Assembly (NCBI RefSeq): GCF_910591885.1
Contig: NC_063285.1
Location: 1,054,001 to 1,118,000 of the forward strand
Source: Bombus terrestris
Taxonomy: Eukaryota > Arthropoda > Insecta > Hymenoptera > Apidae
Direction: 5' to 3'
DNA length: 64,000 nucleotides
Each line of letters starts with the position of its first letter. Within the stretch, counting starts at the first letter, position 1. Shown here piece after piece: positions 12,111 to 24,376 of the stretch. The notes below the pieces were generated by a model. The model saw only the letters and a list, made by a program, of their open reading frames with translations, ran no database searches and had not been told where the DNA came from. Made by a program: the position numbers and the translations under genes.

Positions 12111-12470
12111 CAATCAGCGGGCCAACTAGGAATTCGCGAACGTGCTAAAAGAACGGATACCGACTCAGACCGGTATAAATAAACCGACGCTACCGAAAAG
12201 AGGACAGTATCTTCGAGTATCTACGAGCATCTTTCTATATTAACGAGCAATCCAAGTGTTATCACAAGTTATCTACCGAGTTACGCGACGAGCATTTAAC
12301 GATTATTTATCTGTGATTTTATTTCGTGATTTATACCCTGTACTAACGACTCAACGAATATAGGTTGTACATTAACTTATTGTTTTAAATAAATTCGACG
12401 ATCACGACAACAAACAACAACGTCCAATAAATCTCACGATAAAACATCCATATATACCTGTCCTCTAGAC
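12111..12470 (+). mobile_element. Probable LTR or 3' end of Gypsy family G copy 2
   Basis: Right after the integrase tail there is a TATA box (TATAAATA, 12174-12181) and, 210 bp later, a polyadenylation-like AAATAAATTC. This is the arrangement expected of a short LTR. I could not find a second copy, so the borders are guesses. Confidence 0.35.
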
Positions 12471-12569
12471 ATCTATTTAATTATTTCTATAAAAGCAGAT
12501 TACCCGTCCAATAAGTAAACAGAACCGTACACTTCATCCTTGCAACGCTCGAGCAATCTATACAGTGTC

Positions 12570-12789
12570 TGTTTCAATCGTTCGCGGAGAGACGCGATCG
12601 CGAGATAGCGCGTCAACGAAAGTCGTAAATTCTCGTTACGATTAAACAATCGACGCCACGAACTGATTGATCTCCTATTTCTATTACGAGAATAGAGGTG
12701 GTTGGAATGAGTGCATACGAGAAATTACACTTGATTTGCTGAGAAAAAATTTAATAACAAGTAAAGAATCAACAATTTCAGTCAACGAT
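12570..12789 (-). mobile_element. LTR family D, truncated copy
   Basis: The plus strand starts TGTTTCAATCG and follows family D copy 1 through GAGACGCGATCGCGA, the GTCGTAAATT region and GAGGTGGTTGGAAT to about 12789. There it meets an LTR of family C. Confidence 0.65.
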
Positions 12790-13124
12790 CAACGATTAAC
12801 AATTAAGAATAAAAGATAACAATCAAGGTATTGTGAACGGGTTTGCTTATTACGAGACCTTTCGTACTTCGCAGCTTGAGATAGCCTGCCTGACTCTTTT
12901 GTTCGAAACCACGGATCCTTTCCTTCGTTGCCCTTCGATATCCCTACTACACACGCGTTTATTAGATGAATCGTGGAGGTCGCCGCGTATGCGTTCTTCC
13001 GAGAATTCGGCGAAAGAAATATAGAGATATCGATAGTAGATTGGGCACGTCGGTATTGCGCTTTGACGGCATAGCTCTTTGTACCGCGAAGCCGTTGGAA
13101 AGTTCCGTGGTCGATGCCGCCACA
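12790..13124 (-). mobile_element. LTR family C, fragment
   Basis: On the minus strand it starts TGTGGCGGC at 13124 and follows family C copies through TTTCCAACGG, GAATTCTCGG and CTTCGTAC-like blocks. The distal end is diverged beyond about 12800. Confidence 0.6.
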
Positions 13125-13363
13125 AATTAAAGTTTCTTCGAACAACTTGACTAGAGACGTGGTTGGTATAACGTAACAGTGTCTATCATATTCTTAGTTC
13201 GTGTTTTCTTCACTAAATACTGGTTCGTTTGTTATTTAAATCTGTAGCGGCACATGATTTAGAGGACAAATCAAATCATGTTGTTGTTTTGCCTCGGAGT
13301 AGCAAGACTGTTAGAATGCAAGTAATGTATGAACCTATAAGCTTAAATTTAGCCTATTATATA

Positions 13364-13997
13364 TGTCGGAGATGAAAGAACACCGGAACTCCTCCTTGGA
13401 TTCGCGGGAATACCGTAACTCTGTAACTTAGCATAAACAAATGTCGCTCCGATTGTTCGAGATTTATGATCATGAGCTTGGGCTCGAGGCGACGATCAGT
13501 CGCCGAACGTAGCCGCGGTCAAAGGGATGAACGTTTTATCTAACAAAGGCACAGAGTAACTCTATACCTCTCCTTAAAAGAAATAGTCGTAGCGACACGT
13601 GGCAGTAAATACTTCAATAGTTTCTATCCCGCGGCCCGCCACACACAGATTTTGTCCTCCGGGTAAGATGATCGCCGGGTGTCGGCATGCCTTTGTAGTG
13701 TATGTTTAGCTAACGTGAGGACCCGCTATAGATCTTAAGATTTAGTCAAGCGAAGTGCGTCAAATAGACTTTGTTGCAACTACGGGAAGATAGGAGAAAC
13801 CTATCTTCCATGAACGTTGCCCCCCGTCAACAACCTCCACTCAAGGGCGGCCAGCATCTCTTTCAAAACGCCGATATGGAGATCGACCAATTAGCAACAG
13901 CGCTAATTTCCCTCACCTTTGGAACGAAAGCTTTCTTTGACGAATCCGAGGATCTCATATCCTTAGACCCACCCAATATAGTTTTCCTCGACGACAT
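13364..13997 (+). mobile_element. 5' LTR of Gypsy B, truncated by Gypsy A
   Basis: It starts TGTCGGAGATG and aligns with 22991-23868 for about 630 bp, with many substitutions (for example GCTTGGGCTCG versus GCTTGGACTCG). It stops inside the LTR at GACGACAT, exactly where Gypsy A begins. About 240 bp of the LTR end is missing. Confidence 0.85.
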
Positions 13998-14414
13998 TGT
14001 AACGTAAATCACGTCAGAGACCAGGACACTGTAACCCCAAACTCTTTTGCCCTGATGTCACCTTAGGCGACCACTTCTAAACATTCTCCAGACAGCCGAT
14101 ACTTGAACATTAAACATAGCGACCTTGGCGACAATGTATATTGCCGGAGTGCCTGAGGGTTCATCTGTGTCCTAACGGTCCTTCCACCGAATGTTCTGGA
14201 AGCGTGGCAGCGGTCGCGTGCGCCTGCAGGGTGGTGGGGATGATGAAGGATGAAAAACAAAAGAAGAAACAGATGTCACCGAAAGTAAAAAATATTGTAA
14301 GAGCCTCAGTCTCGAACGGTCACGCCTAGAGCTCAGAAGTGTCTTATAAGTGTATAAACGAAGTAAAAATAAAGTTTCTTTTTTTTTAATTTCTTTTTTT
14401 TATTTTACGTGACA
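13998..14414 (+). mobile_element. 5' LTR of Gypsy A
   Basis: It begins TGTAACG and ends ACGTGACA. The first 340 bp or so are almost identical to the 3' LTR at 19265-19684; I saw two differences near 14116-14122. The last 75 bp are clearly different (a T-rich tract here). LTR termini TG...CA, the following primer site and the polypurine tract before the 3' LTR make the assignment firm. Confidence 0.92.
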
Positions 14415-14417
14415 TTT

Positions 14418-14435
14418 TGGCGATCCGTGCCAGGA
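14418..14435 (+). other. Candidate primer-binding site of Gypsy A
   Basis: TGGCGATCCGTGCCAGGA starts three bases after the LTR. Its complement ends in CCA and looks like the 3' end of an arginine tRNA, a primer used by several insect Gypsy elements. The tRNA identity is inferred from memory of such tRNAs, not aligned. Confidence 0.55.
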
Positions 14436-14654
14436 TCCATCAACTTCAAGAAAACGAAATTACGCATTTCGGGCTACGGTCAACTTTGAAGATTGAGGAT
14501 CAGTGGACCACTGTAACAGAGCAGACACTTTCGACGTTTCGACAAAGGAACACCGCAACGGAACCTTTCCTACGGGTTAAACGATCAAGGTGAGCAAGCC
14601 CTGGATTCTTTTGTCAAATACAGATCGAGAACAGACAGCACAATTAGTATAACA

Positions 14655-17600
14655 ATGGCAACGCCACGAGAAGACAAAACCGAAACTGTTAGCGCCGCTT
14701 TAACTAACAGCGGAATAGACTCAACAGTTAAAGCTTTGCTTGATGCAATGCAGAAGCAAAATGAGAGACTGACCCAACAAATGAGTATGCTTACACTGCG
14801 TATGGATGAAGTTGTAGCAAACACAAAAACGGGAAATGTATCGGAGGCCAGTTCCCTAATAACTGTAGACGAAGTAACCCACACCGCTAAAGATCAATCG
14901 GTCCTTCGAGAACCTCGCCCATTACTTCAAACACCACCTCAACCATCCTGGGAAAGGACTTTTCCTGAACAATATACGCAACCAGAGCTAAAAGCTGAGA
15001 GTGCATTAAAATGCATTCCGATATTAAACGGAAAGGATGATATAGACGTGGAGGATTTTATTCATGAAATACAAGAAGTAAGAATGATGTGTAGCGAACC
15101 AACACTATTACTAAAAATGATTAAAATAGAGAAGATTGTAGGAAAAGCCGCAATGGCAATCCGCAATATTCGTATTACCGAATTCGAATCTCTGTATGAA
15201 GCATTGAGACGTAATGTAGCTGCGCAAGTATCAGTGAGAGAACAACAGGACGAATTAAGAGGAATGAGGCAAGGATTAACTGAGAGCGTGCAAAACTATA
15301 ACATCAGATTTCGAAGCGTTTTTAACAAACTCCAACACAGCATTACCAACGAGTATAGAGACGAACTAACTCGACGGGTGATGAACGAGCAACTATACAT
15401 GGACTCTGTGACCGACTATGTAAGAGGCCTTCGTCCAGAAATAGGGCAGGCGCTAATGGCTAATCTCCCCCCAAATCTCATCGAAGCAGAAAGGAAAGCA
15501 ATGAATATGGAAAGATACTTTCGCGAGCACAGCTCTCGCAGACAAATGACGCGACAAACAACCGCCCCGCCATTTTATCGTAACCAGGCTTCTCATCCAG
15601 TAGACAATCGCCTCGCTATTACAAGTAACACAAATAATAAAACTCCACTCACACAAAATATTCTACCAAGAACGAACAATTTTACGAAGTTTGGGAACAG
15701 ACCATTAAGCGAAAGGACGCAAGCGAAATGTCCCCAAATGCAATCGATTGGGACACCTTCCAAATCAATGCCAAAATTTTCCGATACCGCCTCAAAGAAA
15801 AGCCCCTCCAGGAATAAACCACGTTCAAGAACAATCAGAATTAACAATGCTACCTCAGGAAGATTACCCACAATACTATTACAATTACCAGGACGACCAG
15901 GATTGCGATTTCTCGTTGACTCCGGGGCAGGAATCAACTTGCTTAAACAAAGATGCTACCCAGGAAAGACAACAATACCAGACACAAAGAAATTCTCCAT
16001 GGGACATTCCGAATACGAATCTAATTCCAAAGTCAAATTGAATTTGTTCGACAAAAAGATAGACTTCTCTTTAATAGATGACGATTTCCCAATTATAGAA
16101 GATGGCGTATTAGGCTTACCCGGTTTGAATCAATATCGATTCGAACTCTCCAACGAAACATTGAAATTAGATAACAACACCCTTCTGCTGCAACAAGAAC
16201 CAACCCTTGCACCAGGAGAAACCATTCAAAAAATTGTATACCTCGAAGGGAAGCCAACGCCAGTGTGCTTTATCAATGGTGGTAAGTCCGCAATTCAAGT
16301 TTCTAACATTATCGAAAATACAAATACCATAGATCAAATCCAAAAATTCAAATCTTCGATTCGACTATCGCACATAGAAAAACCTCTCAGAGAACCTATA
16401 GAAAAGATTCTTCTCTATTACATGGATGTATTTAATTTAGACAGTGAAACATTACCGTGTACATCTCTTGCTAAACATTCCATTACATTGAAAGAAGATA
16501 AAATCATCAACGTAAAATCCTACCGTCCTCCCGAATACCATAAAATCGAAATAAACAAACAAATGACGGAAATGTTAGACAAAAAGATTATAGAACCCTC
16601 CGACTCTCCCTATAACTCTCCCGTCTGGGTCGTCCCAAAGAAAATCGACGCGTCGGGGAAACAAAAGTGGCGAATAGTGATTGACTTTCGGAAGTTAAAC
16701 GAATTAACGGACCAAGACGCATATCCATTACCCGACATTGACGATATACTATCGCAACTAGGAAACGCAAAATATTTCTCCGCTTTAGACTTATCCTCGG
16801 GATTCCACCAAATACCCATGGATGAGAATTCGAGGAAGTACACTGCATTTAGCACACCACAAGGACACTTCCACTATAACAGAATGCCATTCGGGCTCAA
16901 GAACGCACCCGCTACCTTTCAAAGAATGATGGACACCGCGTTAAGAGGTTTAATTAATAATCATTGTTTCGTCTATCTCGATGATATCATTATATTCGGG
17001 CAATCGATAGAGGAACATAATAAAAACTTAGCCATTATACTCCAAAGACTCAGGGAAGTAGGTCTAAAAGTACAACCGGATAAATGTGAATTCCTAAAAC
17101 CCGAATTGGAATATTTAGGACACTTAGTGACAGCAAACGGAGTAAAACCTAACCCTGAAAAGATAGAAGCAGTAAAGAACTTCAAACTACCCAAAAATCC
17201 TACGGATGTAAAATCGTTCCTTGGGTTAGCCGGATACTATAGAAAATTTATTAGGAATTTCTCGAAAATTGCCAAACCGTTAACGGAACTAACTAAGAAA
17301 GACATACAATTCCACTGAACTGACAAAACACAACTTAGCTTCGATACATTAAAAGAAAGACTATGCCAAGCACCGGTACTAAAATACCCCGACTATACGA
17401 AAACATTTACGTTAACAACGGACGCCAGTAATGAAGGTCTAGGAGCCATCCTTTCACAAGATGGACACCCTTGTTGCTTCATTTCAAGGACATTAAACCC
17501 CCCTGAACGAAATTATACTACGACGGAAAAAGAATTATTGGCCATCGTTTGGGCAGTTAGAAGATTTAGGCAATATTTATTAGGCCGCAAATTCAAAATT

Positions 17601-19121
17601 CAAACAGACCACCAAGCCCTTAAATGGCTGCACAACTGCAAGGACCCCTCTAGTCGATTGATTCGATGGAGATTGAGATTAGAGGAATACGAATACGATA
17701 TAGAGTACGTAAAAGGAAAGGAAAACGTAGCCGCTGACACCCTATCCAGAGTACACGCGATAACACAAACTGACGTTTTATTAAGACAATTCAGAGACTG
17801 GGAAAAATCAGAAGAAATACCAAAATTATTGAAACTAACATCTAACAAAGACAACTTTTTCCAATTAACAAAACCATATCTGGGCCCATATGACGAAACC
17901 GTATGGTTACAGAAAATATCAGACATACTTAAAACAAATAGAAAGATAGGAATAGGAGACAATAACTTAAACGCACAAGACAAAGCACACATAAAAAGAT
18001 TTCTTTTATTTTTCAATGACCAACGCGACGACATAGAATTTGCTTACGAACCAATACAGAGTTTAAGCGAAGAGGAAATAGAACAAGTACTAAAAGAAAA
18101 TCATGACTTGGTAGGACATCCCGGAATACAAAAGACGTACGACAGAATCCGAGGCAAATATGATATCCCACATCTAATAGACAGAATAAAAGGCAGAATA
18201 GGAACTTGCGCGACATGTCAAACATCAAAGACTACTCGGATAAGAGGAAAGGAGGAACCACAGATAACCGACACCCCGTTAGAATCTAACGACAAAATCG
18301 CTATGGATGTGATAGGCCCGTTGAAAAAGACCAAGATAGGAAACCAATACATTCTCTCTATACACGATGAACTAACCAAATATTTAATACTTGTGCCCCT
18401 AAAAACACAACAGACCCAATCAATCTGGAATGCTTTACTGAATCATTACATTTATATATTCTCCGCACCGAAACGTATATTAACTGACAGAGGACAAAGT
18501 TTCATTAGCGAGCTAATGCAACGATACGAAGAAGCATTTAGGATCAAACACATAAAAACCACCTCATTCCATCCACAATCCAACGGAAGCCTAGAACGAA
18601 CACATGCTGTAATATCCGACATGTTAGAAGCTATACAAAACGATAATGAAACAGAATGGGATCAAAACCTAAATTTTGTGTGTCTAGCATATAACACTAT
18701 GGTTCATGATGCCACTTGATATACCCCTTTCGAACTAACATTTGGACACAAGGCCAATCTCCCATCTACCATATCCCAAAATCCGCAAAGAACGTACGCT
18801 GATGAGGTCAGCTTCAGGAAACGAGAATGGGATGCCAAGCTACTTAAAGCCAGGGAAACTCTAATGAAGAGTAAACAAAGATACCAAAGAGATCAAAGAA
18901 AAAAAATTATTAAACCTCAATCCATTTTTAGAGAAGGAGATTTGATATTAGTTCATAATGATCATAAAAAACACAAGTTAGATACTGAATGGCTAGGGCC
19001 ATACACCATTGAAAAAGTAAAAACCCCTTATTACGAAATAATGGTGAATGACTCGATTAGGAAAATACATGGTAATCGTATTAAACCTTATTTTCCAGGA
19101 CGGTCTTCACCTTCTTCATAA
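14655..19121 (+). pseudogene. Gypsy A gag-pol, nearly intact, two internal TGA codons
   Basis: One frame runs from ATG 14655 to 19121, broken only by TGA at 17316-17318 and 18717-18719. The order is gag (residues 1-360), retropepsin LVDSGA near residue 422, RT with MPFGLKNAP and YLDD near residue 774, RNase H (TTDASNEGLG, TDHQALKWL), integrase H2C2 finger, and the DDE residues in MDVIGPL, TDRGQSF and NGSLERTH. A C-terminal module (GDLILVHN...GNRIKPYF) follows. The gag zinc knuckle is only half in this frame: CP is encoded before, and KCNRLGHLPNQC after, a 1-base shift at the C run 15732-15735. The shifted gag frame stays open to 16041 and overlaps pol in the -1 relation. The long continuous frame is therefore probably an accidental fusion made by one inserted base. 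Confidence 0.92.
15774..15780 (+). promoter_or_regulatory. Candidate -1 ribosomal frameshift heptamer in Gypsy A
   Basis: A AAT TTT fits the X XXY YYZ pattern in the zinc-knuckle (gag) frame. It begins one codon after the last knuckle Cys (TGC 15769-15771). Slipping back one base here leads directly into the protease/RT frame. I did not identify a downstream stimulatory structure. Confidence 0.5.
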
Positions 19122-19251
19122 GTAGCTGTTATGCATTTTGTTTTTGTTTTGTTTTGTTGATTAAGACAAAGAAGAAAACACACTTTTAACCATTTAGTCC
19201 ATAAAACAATCCTGAAGAAACACTAAGATTTTGGAGGACCAAAATCAATCT

Positions 19252-19264
19252 AAGGAGGGGGGTA
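19252..19264 (+). other. Polypurine tract of Gypsy A
   Basis: AAGGAGGGGGGTA lies immediately before the 3' LTR, the normal place for priming plus-strand DNA synthesis. Confidence 0.8.
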
Positions 19265-19684
19265 TGTAACGTAAATCACGTCAGAGACCAGGACACTGTA
19301 ACCCCAAACTCTTTTGCCCTGATGTCACCTTAGGCGACCACTTCTAAACATTCTCCAGACAGCCGATACTTGAACATTACACATGGCGACCTTGGCGACA
19401 ATGTATATTGCCGGAGTGCCTGAGGGTTCATCTGTGTCCTAACGGTCCTTCCACCGAATGTTCTGGAAGCGTGGCAGCGGTCGCGTGCGCCTGCAGGGTG
19501 GTGGGGATGATGAAGGATGAAAAACAAAAGAAGAAACAGATGTCACCGAAAGTAAAAAATATTGTAAGAGCCTCAGTCTCGAACGGTCACGCCTAGAGCT
19601 CAGAAGTGTCTTATACTTGTATAAACGAAATAAGAATAAAGTGTTCTCCTTCCTAATAAAATTTCTCTTTATCTTTACGTGACA
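19265..19684 (+). mobile_element. 3' LTR of Gypsy A
   Basis: It runs TGTAACG...ACGTGACA. See the 5' LTR for the comparison. The base after it (GCTT...) does not match the four bases before the 5' LTR (ACAT), so there is no target duplication around the whole element. Confidence 0.92.
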
Positions 19685-22413
19685 GCTTCGACGTACACAT
19701 GACGCGCAATAGCCTCGATATTTGTAAGTCGAAAACGGTTAATGTCTGTAATAATATCGCCGAACCTGCGATCGATCTCAATGATGTAGACACCGAGGTA
19801 CTCGGCGACGATAAAGACCGATTGATTTCTATTCTCGACAGATTCAAAAACTCGTTCATCACGGGTTTCCCACGTAACCGCGTAAATACGGGCCAATTAG
19901 AAATACGGTTGATCGACCCTAACATCACCGTCCAAAGAAGCCCCTATAGACTTAGCGAGGAAGAGCGGAGAATCGTACGAGCGCGAATCAGCGAACTACT
20001 CAGAGCTAACATTGTAAGACCTAGCAATTCGCCGTTCGCGAGCCCCATGCTACTCGCGAAGAAAAAGGACGGTTCGGATAGATTGTGCGTAGATTTTCGA
20101 GCGTTAAATAAGAATACGGTCGCGGATCGGTACCCCCTACCTCTTATAGCGGACCAAATCGAGAGGTTACAAACGGCGAAATACTTCATTAGCCTGGACA
20201 TGGCCAGCGGGTTCCACCAAATTCCTATACACCCCAATTCGGCGGAATACACGGCGTTCGTTACACCCGACGGGCAGTACGAGTACGTAACGATGCCGTT
20301 CGGATTGAAAAATGCACCGTCCGTTTTTCAGAGGGCCATTTTCAATGCCCTGGGCGACCTTGCGTATTCCTACGTCGTTGTCTATTTGGATGACATCCTA
20401 ATTATTGCCGACTCAATAGATCAAGCCTTAGAGAGGTTGGACATCGTGTTAAGTACCCTTGTACACGCCGGATTTTCGTTTAACTTTTCTAAGTGCTCTT
20501 TCCTGAAGACGTCGATACTCTATTTGGGATACGTAATCCAGAACGGAGAAGTCCGTCCCAACCAGGGTAAAGTATATGCCTTAAGCTCCCTACCCGCGCC
20601 GACGACCGTCACACAGCTCAGGCAGTTCATAGGGCTAGCCTCGTACTTTCGGAAGTTCATCCCTAAATTATCACAATTGTTAAAACCCTTATACGCGCTT
20701 ACGTCCGGCAGTAAAAATATAACATGGGCGGACAGGCACGAAAAAATAAGACAAGAGGTAATCTCCGTTTTGACCGACGCACCGGTGTTAATGCTATTTG
20801 ACCCCAATTACCCAATAGAATTACATACCGATGCTAGCTCCGAAGGATTTGGGGCTATTTTGATGCACAAGGTGGAAGGTAAAAATCGAGTAGTGGAGTA
20901 CTATAGTAAAAGAACCAGCCTCACGGAATCCAGATATCACTCTTATGAACTCGAAACATTAGCTGTTGTAAACGCCATAAAACATTTTCGCCACTACCTG
21001 CACGGACGGGAATTTCTTGTTATCACGGACTGCAATTCATTAAAGGCGTCTAAGAGCAAAGTACATTTGAATGACAGGGTACACAGGTGGTGGGATTACT
21101 TTCAAACGTTTACCTTCGACATTGTGTATCGGAAGGGCAAGCGAATGGCCCACGTAGATTTCTTTTCGCGAAATCCCACAGGCGTTGACCCTATTAGATT
21201 CGACAAAATCAAAGAGAAAATGGTTAATCTGGCCGAAATTTCGGAAGACTGGCTACTAGCCGAACAACGTCGTGACCCCCAAATTTCGGGAATCGTCGAA
21301 AAGTTGCAAAATGATGAACTCGCGGAAGACATCGCGAATTCTTACGAATTACGGTCCGGTACTCTCTACCGGAAAATTCAAAGAAGAGGCAGGACTTTCA
21401 GTTTACCTATTGTTCCAAGAGGGTTTAGGTGGTCCGTTATTAACCATGTGCATCAGTCAATTATGCACTTGGGTTGGGATAAGACGCTCGAGAAACTGTA
21501 CGAGTATTACTGGTTTGAAGGAATGGCGAAGTACGTTCGCAAGTTCGTAGAGAACTGCCATGCTTGTAGAGTTTCGAAGGCTAGTTCAGGTAAGATACAA
21601 GCCGAACTACATCCCATACCCAAGGCCAGCATACCTTGGCACACGGTCCACATGGATATAACGGGCAAGCTGAGTGGTAAAAGCGATTCGAAGGAGTACG
21701 TCATTGTGTTGATCGACGCCTTCACTAAATTCGTATACCTGCATCATACTCGTAGGATAGATTCTCTTAACACCATTAAAGCGCTTAAATCCGCTATATT
21801 TTTATTCGGGAGTCCCTGTCGGATAATAGCGGACCAGGGAAGGTGTTTTACGGGTAAAGAATTTCGCGAGTTCTGCGAAAGCAAACGAATTAAAGTTCAC
21901 TTGATAGCGACCGGTGCCAGTAGGGCTAACGGACAAGTAGAACGTGTTATGGGCACGTTGAAAAACATGTTCACGACAGTAGAGACGACCGGGCGGCCGT
22001 GGCAAGACGCGATTGGGGAAATGCAGCTAGCGTTGAACTGCACCGTCAACCGCGTGACTAATTCGAGCCCTTTACAACTACTAATCGGTAGATCGGCGAG
22101 ACCGTATGACCTATTGCTACCCGACAATATCGAAGAAAAAGAAGTCGATATCTCCGATGTAAGACAGCAGGCCGTACAGAACATAGAAAGTAACGCCCAA
22201 TACGATAAAGAAAGATTTGATAGGAACAAAGCTAAAGTGGTTAGGTTTAACCTCGGCGACTTCGTACTACGCAAGAACGAGGAAAGAAACCAAACCAAGC
22301 TAGAGCCGAAATTCAAGGGTCCATTTGTAATAACCGAGATTTTGGAAGGAGATAGATATATTCTAAAAACGCTAACGGCAAACGATCGTATAAAGACAGT
22401 CACGACAGATTAA
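19685..22413 (+). CDS. Gypsy B pol, 5'-truncated but open: RT, RNase H, integrase
   Basis: An uninterrupted frame of about 904 codons from ATG 19699; the true upstream part (gag, protease) is missing. RT has MPFGLKNAPSVFQR and YLDD near residue 230. RNase H shows HTDASSEGFG and ITDCNSLK. The integrase has an H2C2 finger (HQSIMHLG to CHACRVSK) and catalytic Asp, Asp and Glu near residues 653, 712 and 748. These lie in HMDITG, IADQGRCF and NGQVERV, with the D-x35-E spacing of active integrases. A basic C-terminal module (GDFVLRKNEE) ends the protein at TAA 22411-22413. The coding sequence could be young, but without gag and protease the element cannot act alone. Confidence 0.92.
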
Positions 22414-22545
22414 GAAAAATGCCGGACAGTCGCGTTCCCGCTGAGTTGGACGTCGGTAGTGACGGCAATAACAGTGACCACGACGACATGAGTACCTCGA
22501 TCTCGGAAGATCCTTAGCACAAAGACCGTAGCACCTTACGGAGTA

Positions 22546-22672
22546 TGTTATGAAGCTCGGTAAAGGGGCAAGTGATGTGTTCACGCGCACCATGAGCTAT
22601 AGTGTTATGAAGCTCGACTAAGGGGCAAGTGATGTGTTCACGCGCACCATGAGCTACAGTGTTACGAAGTTT
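22546..22672 (+). repeat. 57-bp tandem repeat, 2.2 copies, in the Gypsy B 3' UTR
   Basis: Units start TGTTATGAAGCTCG at 22546 and 22603, with a partial third at 22660 (TGTTACGAAG). The inner block AGGGGCAAGTGATGTG is identical in both full units. Confidence 0.9.
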
Positions 22673-22990
22673 GGTGCGGTCGTGCGATCTAGAAAAACGA
22701 GATCCATTGGGGTACGAAATCGAGACTGGTCCATTTCGCCGTTATGACCCGACTGATAACCCACAGGATGCAACTAGCACTTCCAATACTAATTACAACG
22801 TTACTAATTCATGTTCTCTTCTATTCCTTTGGTTATCAAACCTCCGAACAAAATTTTGTTGTTACACTGGACCCTCAGCTTATTTAGACATTAAGATAAA
22901 TTGTAAACAATGTTAATTGTACCGAGACTAACGTTAAGAAAACTCAATATTGTAGCTACACCCGAGGACGTGTGATAGTCAGAATGGCCG

Positions 22991-23868
22991 TGTCGGAGAT
23001 GAAAGAACACCGGAACTCCTCCTTGGATTCGCGGGAATACCGTAACTCTGTAACTTAGCATAAACAAATGTCGCTCCGATTGTTCGAGATTTATGATCAT
23101 GAGCTTGGACTCGAGGCGACAATTAGTCGCCGAACGTAGCCGCAGTCAAAGGGATGAACGTTTTATCTAACAAAGGCACAGAGTAACTCTATACCTCTCC
23201 TTAAAAGAAATAGCCGTAGCGACACGTGGCAGTAAATATTTCAAAGGTTTCTGTTCCGTGGCTCGCCACACGCAGATCCTATCCTTCGGGTAAGATGATC
23301 TCCAGATGTCAATATACCTCTGCAGTATGTTTAGCTAACGTGAGGACCCGCAATAAATCTTAAGATTTAGTCAAGCAAAGTTCTTCATTTAGACAAACAG
23401 TCGTTGTCGCAACTACGGGAAGATAGGAGAAGCCTATCTTCCACGAACGATGCCCCCGTCAACAACCTCCCCTTAAGGGCGGCCAGCATCTCTTTCAAAA
23501 CGCCGATATGGAGATCGACCAATTAGCGACAGCGCTCATTTCCCTCACCTTTGGAACGAAAGCTTTCGTTGACGAATCCGAGGATCTCATGTCCTTAGAC
23601 ACACCCATTATAGTTCTCCTCGACGGCATCGTCGAGACGGAGATTCATTCTTTCGTACGATCTCATCGACGAATGACAGTGCCACCTTACAACCAGTAAA
23701 TACCTCACATCTAGTTAACAAAGAGTTAGACTTGAACTGTGCGAGAACATACGTTTATCATCCTGTGACCGCGGATTCGTTTGAACCTAAGGTCATTATC
23801 ACTAGTGCTACGAGTGCTTAATCTTGTTAATAAGCCTGTGCTAATAAACTCTTCGTTGTATCACGACA
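22991..23868 (+). mobile_element. 3' LTR of Gypsy B
   Basis: It starts TGTCGGAGATG and ends about TATCACGACA, with an AATAAA at 23842-23847 near the end. It aligns with the 5' LTR at 13364-13997. Minus-strand copies or fragments lie at 45592-46614 and 62262-62352. The 3' border is set by the TG...CA rule. No target duplication is apparent. Confidence 0.8.
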
Positions 23869-23937
23869 ATGGCTAATTCTAATGAAAATTCATTAAACGC
23901 CCATCTCCATAATCCTGACTTCAATCCGACAAATATA

Positions 23938-24376
23938 TGTGGCGACACTCGACCTCGGAAATTTCCAACGGTTTCGCGGCACGAGGCGCTTTATCTTAAA
24001 AGCGCTATGCCGACGAGCCTTAGGTGTCATCGATATCCCTACGGCTCCTTCGCCGAACTTTCGGAAGACCGCACACGTGACAGTCGACGCGGACTTCTAA
24101 ACAAACGCGCGCGATATCGATGGCTAACAAAGAAATGAAGCAGCGTGGCTTTTGAATCAAAGAGATTCAGTCTGCCCCGAGCTGCGAAGTGCGAAGGATT
24201 ACGTGATACGAGCGTTCTACTTCTTATAACCTGCGTTAAGCACTGATCGTTACCAAGCGCACTAACTGTTAATTGTTAATTGTGTTTGTTGCTTGTTGTT
24301 ATTGGACGTCAGTTGTTAAGTTAATAAACGTTTTTTGTTGAAACATCTGAGCATTCCTTCTACACCTATCACGACA
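23938..24376 (+). mobile_element. Solo LTR, family C copy 2
   Basis: TGTGGCGACACTC...TATCACGACA, with the same layout as 2389-2815. AATAAACG near 24322 could be its polyadenylation signal. Confidence 0.65.

Noticed and set aside
14141..14329. Identical 62-codon frames at 14141 and 19408 and 65-codon frames on the other strand
   Set aside because: They are duplicated only because they lie in the two Gypsy A LTRs.
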